Shown here piece by piece: positions 5,261-10,878 of a DNA stretch of 10,878 nucleotides. Position 1 is the first letter of the stretch. Every line of letters begins with the position of its first letter. The DNA is taken from assembly GCA_018224345.1 (NCBI GenBank), contig JAGTUW010000405.1:1-10878 (forward strand), read 5' to 3'. The stretch comes from Bacteroidota bacterium. Lineage in GTDB: Bacteria > Bacteroidota > Ignavibacteria > SZUA-365. The position numbers and the translations under genes are program-made. The notes below the pieces were generated by a model. The model saw only the letters and a program-made list of their open reading frames with translations. It ran no database searches and was not told the origin of the DNA.

Positions 5261-5409
5261 GAAGAAAAAACCACAAAATCACAAAAAATTACTAAATCAC
5301 ATATAGACAGCGCGAAAAGGTGTTCGAAACGCTCATTGTTGAATAAGGAACGATCTGAAACCCTTTTCGTGCTCTGATTCGTGTTTTGGTGCGTTCGTGG
5401 TTTTTCTTC
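5261..5409. repeat. 149-bp imperfect palindromic intergenic element, MITE-like
   Basis: The left arm (5261-5320) and the reverse complement of the right arm (5362-5409) align along their length. Both begin GAAGAAAAA then CCAC, differing by one A, and both end in GCGCGAAAAGG or GCACGAAAAGG. The left arm is 12 bases longer. The centre (5321-5361) is unpaired. The arms are built of loosely repeated CAC plus A-rich steps and are poorer in GC than the flanking genes. This suggests a mobile non-autonomous element or a dispersed intergenic repeat. No transposase is in the window, and I did not find clear target-site duplications. Confidence 0.6.
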
Positions 5410-5433
5410 AATGGCTACCCGCAACGGGTGGGT

Positions 5434-6936
5434 TCAACGCAGCAATAGCATACTGCGTGTAAGCGCGTGTGCATCGCTGCGGAGGCGGTAGAAATACAGA
5501 CCGCTGGGGAGGCCCGCAGCACGAAAATCCACCGCATGCTCCCCGGCTGCGTACCACCCCTGTGCAAGCGTGGTGACATGCGCGCCGGAAACATCGTAGA
5601 CATCGAGCCGGATCTCTGTTTCGACGGGCAGCGAGAAGGCGATACGCGTGGATGGATTGAACGGGTTGGGATGATTCCGCCGGAGAATGGGCGGAGCTGC
5701 GAAGGACACGTTTTTCAGATACTGATTGCAGATACTGTCGATGGCGACGCTGCCATCGACCATGCGGGCACGGGGATTGCCGATGTTGAAGACGAGATCG
5801 TGCATGTCAAGCGCACTCATCGCCGGCTGCTCCCACACCGCCCAGGCGCGCAGGAACAACAGCGTCCCGGTTCCGTGCAGCGCTTCCCCACCCGTCGCGG
5901 TGATGCGCAGGCGTCCGGGAGAAAGGACGGTCATCGTCACATCAAAGGTGGCGCTGAGTGTCCCCGCAGTCACCACATCGACGGGCAACAGCAGTCCGCG
6001 ATCATATTCGAGTTCGAACGAGTACGCCGTAGTATTCGACCCTTCACGATTGCTGAACAAGGTGATCGGAAGCAGGTTCTGCTCCTGTGCCTGGGCGCGG
6101 AGCGTATTGGAAACACCGGCTTCCAGTGTCGTCACACCGATACCGGTCAACGGAATGCGAATGACGCGCGAATCGCTGTCGTTGCTGTTGAGTTCGAGAA
6201 AGGCGTTTTTTTCAAATACACTCGTCGGCGCGAAGCGTATGGTGAAACTGTCGCGTTCACCCGGCTGCAGGATGAAGGCATCATCACCTATGTAGGCGAA
6301 TTCGCCGGGGTCCGTCCCTCCGAGCATCGGGGAGTGCAGTCGCAGAGGACCATAACCGATGTTCTCGAATACCACGACGGTGTCACGGAAATCTCCCAAT
6401 TCCACTTCACCGAAATCAATGAGCGAGGAATCTATGTCGATCTCCGGCGACACGTTGTATATGCGGACACGAATGGCGCCGGTGTTGTCGGCATGACGGT
6501 CGATGGAGAATGGCGGCCGGTCCTCGATATACAATGTCGCAGGGACTCCGAGGCCGAGGAAGGGGACGCGATACCTGTGTGTCGCGTCGGGCCCAGGGGG
6601 GACAATACGCCCGGATATGGGCTGTCCATTGAGCAGAAAACCATTCGTTCCGGAAGTGGAAAGACCGGGAAAACCGAATTCCCCTGGCGGAATATCGCGG
6701 TAGAAGGCCGCATCGACAAGACCGACACTGTCTCCCTGTGCGTTGCGCCAGAATGAAAAGGTCCCACTACAGATGATATCGTAGTTTTTATCGCGCTCCA
6801 GTACACTTGTCTGCTTCGGGATGGTGTCGAGAGCGAAGACCAGGATTTCTTCAACGAACAGTTGGCCTGCCACCGGAACCGGTACATGAAGGCTCAACAA
6901 CAGAAATGTGAACAGGGTCAGGCGTATATTTCGCAT
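5434..6936 (-). CDS. Secreted choice-of-anchor D protein with T9SS sorting domain
   Basis: A 500-residue exported protein of unknown specific role. Residues 1-25 form a signal peptide (MRNIR, a hydrophobic core, then VAGQ). Residues 163-268 fit an ASPM/SPD-2/Hydin-type Ig-like domain of the choice-of-anchor D group: IDFGEVELGDFRDTVVVF, then FILQPGERDSFTIRFAPT and IPLTGIGV. Residues about 278-400 look like a cohesin-like beta domain. The last 80 residues, starting NHPNPFNPSTRIAFSLP and continuing VYDVSGAHV and GLPSGLYFYRL, are a classic C-terminal sorting domain recognised by the type IX system and replaced at the cell surface by an anchor. Residues 26-160 match nothing I know. I chose the ATG at 6936 for the signal peptide and GGAA upstream; it lies 16 bp after the pyruvate kinase stop, so the two are probably co-transcribed. 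Confidence 0.9.
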   Translation of the reverse strand: MRNIRLTLFTFLLLSLHVPVPVAGQLFVEEILVFALDTIPKQTSVLERDKNYDIICSGTFSFWRNAQGDSVGLVDAAFYRDIPPGEFGFPGLSTSGTNGFLLNGQPISGRIVPPGPDATHRYRVPFLGLGVPATLYIEDRPPFSIDRHADNTGAIRVRIYNVSPEIDIDSSLIDFGEVELGDFRDTVVVFENIGYGPLRLHSPMLGGTDPGEFAYIGDDAFILQPGERDSFTIRFAPTSVFEKNAFLELNSNDSDSRVIRIPLTGIGVTTLEAGVSNTLRAQAQEQNLLPITLFSNREGSNTTAYSFELEYDRGLLLPVDVVTAGTLSATFDVTMTVLSPGRLRITATGGEALHGTGTLLFLRAWAVWEQPAMSALDMHDLVFNIGNPRARMVDGSVAIDSICNQYLKNVSFAAPPILRRNHPNPFNPSTRIAFSLPVETEIRLDVYDVSGAHVTTLAQGWYAAGEHAVDFRAAGLPSGLYFYRLRSDAHALTRSMLLLR

Positions 6937-6952
6937 GGTGTACTTCCGGACG

Positions 6953-8395
6953 TTAGAGACTGTGTACTTCCAACATATTCGTTGAGACGCTCTTCTGCAA
7001 GGGATTTCCACCCGAATACACGACCAACCGTCCTTTCTCCACGAGGCCGCTTCCGAGAATATGTTCACGCAGGACTTCGAGATGCTCCTGTACGTCTATG
7101 AACGGCGGGGTCAACAGAGGAGTGACACCCCAGGTAAAGGCGAGTCGCCGCATGACTTCCTCATTGTCCGTAAGAGCAATAATCGGAGTTTGCGGACGAT
7201 ATTTCGCGATGACCCGCGCGGTTCCACCTGATCGTGTCAGTGAAATGATGGCCCCGGCCTTGATCTGTTCGGCAATCACGCAACTCGCGCGTCCGATGGC
7301 ATCGGCGACATTCAATCCTGTGTCCTCGGGCACATTCCATGTCCGTCGCAGATCGGGTGCGTGCTTGACACCGGAAAGCCTGCCCTCTTCGATGGCCCGG
7401 ACCACGCGGTCCATATACTGTACCGCCTCGACGGGATAGGAGCCTACGCTGGTTTCCGCGCTGAGCATCACGCAGTCACTGCCGTCGAGTACGGCGTTGG
7501 CGACGTCACTGGCTTCGGCACGTGTGGGCCGCGGCTGTTTGATCATCGATTCGAGCATCTGTGTGGCGGTGATCACGGGTTTGCCGAAAAAATTACAGCG
7601 TTGAATGATGTGTTTCTGTAATACAGGGACCTGCTCAGCCGGCATTTCCACACCGAGATCTCCACGGGCGACCATGATGCCGTCAGACTCCTCGATGATG
7701 TCCTCAATATCGCTGTATCCTTCATAACGCTCGATCTTTGCGATGATAGGAACACAACGGCCAAGCAGCTTCATCGTGGTTTTGAGTTCGAGGACGTCCC
7801 GCTCCGACCGTACGAAAGACAATGCCACCGCATCGACACCCGCGTTGAGACCGAAACGCAAATCATCGATGTCTTTCGGACTCAATGGTGGCGCCGAGAT
7901 GTTTGCGCCGGGCACGATCAGCCCTTTGTTGCTGTGCAGTCTGCCGCCCTTTACAACGCGTGTCCGCAGTTCCGATGATCGTACTTCCTCGATGCGCAGT
8001 TCAATGTACCCGTCATCAAGCAGTATTGTTTGTCCCTCCCGCACGTCGTCCGGCAGTTCGCTGTAGGATGTGGAGACCCGTTCGTTGTCGCCCTGCCCGA
8101 TATCCTCCGTAGTAATAACGAAGGTCGCGCCGTCCTGTAATTCCACCCCAGCGTCGCCGACGCTGCCGATACGGATTTTCGGACCCTGAAGATCCTGAAG
8201 AATGGCGATGGGTTTGTGTTCTGCGTTCGCTATTTCCCGAATCCGGCGTATTGTCTCGGCATGTTCTTCATGCGTGCCGTGCGAAAAATTCAGGCGGGCG
8301 ATATCCATGCCGGCCTTGAGCAATGCGCCGAGCGTCTCGCGATCACTGGATGCTGGTCCGATCGTGCAGATGATTTTTGCGCGTCTGGTTGTCAT
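6953..8395 (-). CDS. pyk: Pyruvate kinase
   Basis: This 480-residue enzyme makes pyruvate and ATP from phosphoenolpyruvate and ADP, the last step of glycolysis. Its length is normal. Visible motifs are KIICTIGPAS (7-16), ARLNFSHG (33-40), the catalytic K220 in IIAKIER, metal ligands E222 and D246 (MVARGDLGVEMP), ITATQMLESM (275-284) and AETSVGSYP (313-321). The C-terminal allosteric domain includes SLTRSGGTARVIAKYRP. The segment DLQGPKIRI (68-76) has Leu, Gln, Lys and Ile where K+-requiring enzymes have Thr, Lys, Glu and Thr. This is the known signature of K+-independent pyruvate kinases, with K73 replacing the cation. I chose the ATG at 8395 because it begins the family N-terminus; GAGG lies upstream. 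The frame runs on to 8548, over the sirtuin gene. Confidence 0.97.
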   Translation of the reverse strand: MTTRRAKIICTIGPASSDRETLGALLKAGMDIARLNFSHGTHEEHAETIRRIREIANAEHKPIAILQDLQGPKIRIGSVGDAGVELQDGATFVITTEDIGQGDNERVSTSYSELPDDVREGQTILLDDGYIELRIEEVRSSELRTRVVKGGRLHSNKGLIVPGANISAPPLSPKDIDDLRFGLNAGVDAVALSFVRSERDVLELKTTMKLLGRCVPIIAKIERYEGYSDIEDIIEESDGIMVARGDLGVEMPAEQVPVLQKHIIQRCNFFGKPVITATQMLESMIKQPRPTRAEASDVANAVLDGSDCVMLSAETSVGSYPVEAVQYMDRVVRAIEEGRLSGVKHAPDLRRTWNVPEDTGLNVADAIGRASCVIAEQIKAGAIISLTRSGGTARVIAKYRPQTPIIALTDNEEVMRRLAFTWGVTPLLTPPFIDVQEHLEVLREHILGSGLVEKGRLVVYSGGNPLQKSVSTNMLEVHSL

Positions 8396-8472
8396 TGTTG
8401 TTGATGCCTCTTTGTCATGTCGGCTCTGTATGTGGTAATGTTGAAGCAAGGCCGGTCGCTCTGCCGGGGTTA

Positions 8473-9243
8473 TTATGCCGATGTGCGCAGCCGCCTCGCT
8501 GTATCGATCAGGAGGGGAAGAATGGCACCGGATGCCCCGGAGATGCATTCATCGAGTTCCCTGGCGATGGCTGAAGGTTCGGGATTGATTTCCACGACAT
8601 AGGCCCCGCTCTGTTTTGCGATAAGTGGCAGCGCTGCGGCGGGATAGACCAGGCCCGAAGTCCCCACCGTCAGGAAGAGATCGCATCGTTGTGCCTCCGT
8701 CTGGGCGAAGAGTAGTTCCGTTTCCGGTAGAATCTCACCAAACCAGACCACGTCGGGACGAATCATACCGCCGCAGGTACAGTGGAGTACATGTTCGGAC
8801 GGCGGCGCCTCGTCTTCGACGAAGAACAGGCCGCAGTCCAGGCAGCGGCTGCGTTCAATGTTGCCGTGCAACTCATGTACGTCGGTGCTGCCGGCCCGGC
8901 GATGCAGATTATCGACATTCTGCGTGATGAGAGAAAAACGCGGGAACAGTGTCTCGGCTTCCGCCAGGGCGTAGTGGCCGGGGTTCGGCTTGACGCCGCG
9001 AATAATACCCCGTCTCCAGGAATACCAGCGCCATACCAGATCCGGATCCCGCGAGAAGGCTTCGAAGGTCGCAAGTTCCGTGGGATTGTAGCGCGCCCAC
9101 AGGCCTTCGCCGCCGGTACGGAATGTCGGCACCCCGCTCTCGGCAGAAACACCGGCGCCGGTGAGCACAGCGACATGCCGGGCGCTGCCGAGCTTGTCTT
9201 CGAGCGTGGCGGAAAACATACTTGCATGCCCATGATTGTTCAT
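8473..9243 (-). CDS. cobB: NAD-dependent protein deacylase, class III sirtuin
   Basis: This 256-residue sirtuin removes acyl groups from lysine using NAD+, releasing nicotinamide and O-acyl-ADP-ribose. The NAD site shows GAGVSAESGVPTFR (29-42) and TQNVDNLHRRAGS (107-119); catalytic H126 is in ELHGN. A zinc site is formed by C134 and C137 (CLDC) plus C155 and C157 (CTC). Y74 and R77 in WYSWRR reproduce the Tyr-x-x-Arg pair that lets SIRT5 and CobB bind succinyl- and malonyl-lysine. GGAG 7 nt before the ATG at 9243 supports this start; an internal ATG at 9219 is possible. The gene lies 66 bp after the penicillin acylase and 77 bp before pyk on the same strand, with no terminator in either gap, so it probably shares their transcript. 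Confidence 0.95.
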   Translation of the reverse strand: MNNHGHASMFSATLEDKLGSARHVAVLTGAGVSAESGVPTFRTGGEGLWARYNPTELATFEAFSRDPDLVWRWYSWRRGIIRGVKPNPGHYALAEAETLFPRFSLITQNVDNLHRRAGSTDVHELHGNIERSRCLDCGLFFVEDEAPPSEHVLHCTCGGMIRPDVVWFGEILPETELLFAQTEAQRCDLFLTVGTSGLVYPAAALPLIAKQSGAYVVEINPEPSAIARELDECISGASGAILPLLIDTARRLRTSA

Positions 9244-9309
9244 ACGTGCTCCGTCAGGTGACAGTGTTGAAAGAATACATGGCCGGGGAAGATCACAGCA
9301 GAGAAGACT

Positions 9310-10878
9310 TCACGGTCTCAGCACGAGGCGTTTCCATGGCGCGTTGCGAATGGTACGCGGATTGATGATGAGACGATGCAGGCTACCGCTCTGCCAGAGT
9401 GCAGTGTGATCGGCATAGTGCTCGCTGAACACTTGCCCCGACTGCCCTGTCGGCAGAATAATATAACTCGAATCCGGCGAACCGAGATCAGCGATGAAAC
9501 GCATCGACGGCCCGACGGATACGTCAAAAGGTGTGTTGAAACTGAATTCAGCGTTGTTGACTGTCGTATTGTTGCCGCCTGACTCGAAGGGACCGACGTT
9601 GAAGGCCAGGTCGAGGGGGGTGACGCTCCCGAGCAGGTGTCTGAAGGTGAGGCGATGCAGCTTGCCCCAGTGCCAGCTGCGCATGTCGGGACCGAAGCGC
9701 GAACGCAGTTCCGTTACCGCCTCTGTGAGACTTTTGATAAGGACATGCTGCCGGGTTTCCCTGCGGGCGGTGCGGACGTCGTCGAATATCGTTGTCGCGG
9801 TATCGGCGAGCAGGCGGGGCAGAACACGCGTCGGGATATTGGAAAGAAAGACGTAGTTGTGAAACAACGTGCTGTCCATTTCATCTTCGAAGGTATTGTG
9901 CAGCAGTCGCACGTAGGCGACGTTGAAAATTGCTGCTTCGACCGATGACACAGGCATGCGGCAATCCCAGTGATCGAGCAGGTTCATCACCCGCGTCATC
10001 AGTACCGGTCGCGTCGGCCAGGAACGCAACGCCTCCACCATGGCGGTACGGATGGTATCGGCACTCACCGAAAGGACGTCCATCTGCATGAGCATGAAAT
10101 CATCTGCGGTGAAGCGGGGCTGCTCTCTGAGCATCTGCTGTATTCTTCGTATGCGGCCGTCGCCTTCCCAGAGCGAAGAAATATGATACGGGGTGGATAC
10201 GGCGATCCGGTTGTTGGCGGTGGCCAGTACATTGCCCGGCGGATTGTAGCTGCGCGGGAGATCTTCATAGGGTACATAACCACGCCAGGGCGCCGGGCGT
10301 GCCGACCCGTCATTCGGCAGTTGGGGTGACACCCCGTTTTCCCGGAGCGGGATTCGTCCCACGGATGTGAAACCGATATTACCCTGCGTGTCTCCATAGA
10401 GAAGGTTCTGTGCCGGTACACCAAAAGTCGAGAAGGCGGTCAGGACGTCGTCCCATTTCCTCGCCTGATTCAACCGATAGAGTGCGAGAATTTCATCACT
10501 TGCATCCTGACCCGCCCAGCGCAGGCAGACAGCGGGAAGGGAGGCGAAACGATGTGGTTTTCGTATGACATCTTTTTGCGGGTAGACATCAGTGATGATT
10601 GGTCCGTGAATGGTGTTGCGCACCTGTATGACTTCCGGCGGGGCATCACGGACAATAATCGAATCCGTGCGTACCTGCAGTGGCAGCCTGCGCCCTGCGA
10701 TGCGGTACGTGGAATCCCGTTCATTGACATCGACGAGAAAGAAATCCGCGTCATCGGCCATCACGTTCGTCAGGCCCCAGGCGATGTGTTCATTGTTGCC
10801 GATGACGATGCCGGGGGTTCCGGGAATACCGACACCGGCCACATTGAGGCCTGGTGCATGCAGATGCATGATATACCA
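9310..10878 (-). CDS. Penicillin acylase family protein, 5' end beyond the window
   Basis: The frame enters from the right edge (first full codon Trp at 10878-10876) and gives 522 residues, about the length of a whole beta chain. These Ntn hydrolases are made as precursors, cut at an internal Ser, Cys or Thr, and hydrolyse amide bonds, including acyl-homoserine lactones or beta-lactam side chains in some members. Family motifs are WYIMHLHAPGLNVAGVGIPG (1-20), then GNNEHIAWGLTN, ADDADFF at the calcium-site region, and VLATANNR (217-224), whose Asn matches the oxyanion-hole Asn of penicillin G acylase. The later NNTTVNNAEF is also typical. The nucleophile lies upstream and cannot be checked, and the substrate cannot be predicted. 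A periplasmic location is expected for the family. TGA at 9312-9310 ends the gene 66 bp before the sirtuin start. Confidence 0.92.
   Translation of the reverse strand, partial: WYIMHLHAPGLNVAGVGIPGTPGIVIGNNEHIAWGLTNVMADDADFFLVDVNERDSTYRIAGRRLPLQVRTDSIIVRDAPPEVIQVRNTIHGPIITDVYPQKDVIRKPHRFASLPAVCLRWAGQDASDEILALYRLNQARKWDDVLTAFSTFGVPAQNLLYGDTQGNIGFTSVGRIPLRENGVSPQLPNDGSARPAPWRGYVPYEDLPRSYNPPGNVLATANNRIAVSTPYHISSLWEGDGRIRRIQQMLREQPRFTADDFMLMQMDVLSVSADTIRTAMVEALRSWPTRPVLMTRVMNLLDHWDCRMPVSSVEAAIFNVAYVRLLHNTFEDEMDSTLFHNYVFLSNIPTRVLPRLLADTATTIFDDVRTARRETRQHVLIKSLTEAVTELRSRFGPDMRSWHWGKLHRLTFRHLLGSVTPLDLAFNVGPFESGGNNTTVNNAEFSFNTPFDVSVGPSMRFIADLGSPDSSYIILPTGQSGQVFSEHYADHTALWQSGSLHRLIINPRTIRNAPWKRLVLRP

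Noticed and set aside
5077..5424. Open frame of 115 residues on the minus strand upstream of the carboxyltransferase
   Set aside because: It runs through the 149-bp palindrome and the promoter region, overlaps the carboxyltransferase start, and its product has no recognisable domain. It is a repeat-derived open frame.
5417..5429. ACCCG/CGGGT hairpin after the T9SS protein gene as a terminator
   Set aside because: The stem is only 5 bp and is not followed by a T tract on the minus strand.
1..10878. CRISPR array, insertion sequence, tRNA, rRNA or toxin-antitoxin pair
   Set aside because: I saw no spaced short repeats beyond the two 67-bp copies, no transposase-like protein, no cloverleaf or rRNA-like stretch, and no small overlapping gene pair.

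Overview
The window looks like chromosomal DNA from a moderately GC-rich member of the Bacteroidota/Chlorobiota/Ignavibacteriota (FCB) group. Three things point there: a secreted protein with a C-terminal type IX secretion (T9SS) sorting domain, a lipoprotein with acidic residues right after the lipidated Cys, and TTTG-N20-TAnnTTTG promoter-like signals. Several genes nevertheless have good GGAG Shine-Dalgarno sites. I cannot name the genus.

Layout. Positions 3-80 (+) are the tail of a gene that ends like an outer-membrane beta-barrel. A minus-strand IscU/NifU-type Fe-S scaffold gene (175-588) diverges from sucD (837-1748, +), the alpha subunit of succinyl-CoA ligase. A bidirectional hairpin terminator (1830-1860) separates sucD from a convergent CAP/SCP-domain lipoprotein gene (1965-2450, -). 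From 2451 to 3229 there is almost no coding capacity: one possible 53-residue exported peptide (2654-2815, +) and two perfect 67-bp direct repeats (2936-3002 and 3162-3228). Read on the minus strand, each repeat has a Bacteroidota-like -7 element, a C-rich stretch complementary to Shine-Dalgarno sequences, and a 13-bp hairpin followed by eight T. I read them as two copies of a roughly 50-nt small RNA gene. This is the most novel element here.

Next come two minus-strand genes 6 bp apart: an acyl-CoA carboxylase/methylmalonyl-CoA carboxyltransferase-type subunit (3554-5098) and its biotin carrier (3230-3547). Copy 2 of the repeat starts 1 bp after the carrier stop codon and can terminate this operon. 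The gap 5099-5433 holds a 149-bp imperfect palindrome (5261-5409) that resembles a non-autonomous repeat element.

The right half is a minus-strand run with short gaps, in transcription order: penicillin-acylase family protein (5' end outside the window), class III sirtuin, pyruvate kinase of the K+-independent type, and a T9SS-sorted choice-of-anchor D protein.

Functionally, the core genes sit around succinyl-CoA, methylmalonyl/propionyl-CoA and pyruvate. The sirtuin carries the Tyr-x-x-Arg signature of enzymes that remove acidic acyl groups such as succinyl from lysine. No IS element, CRISPR array, tRNA or rRNA is visible.
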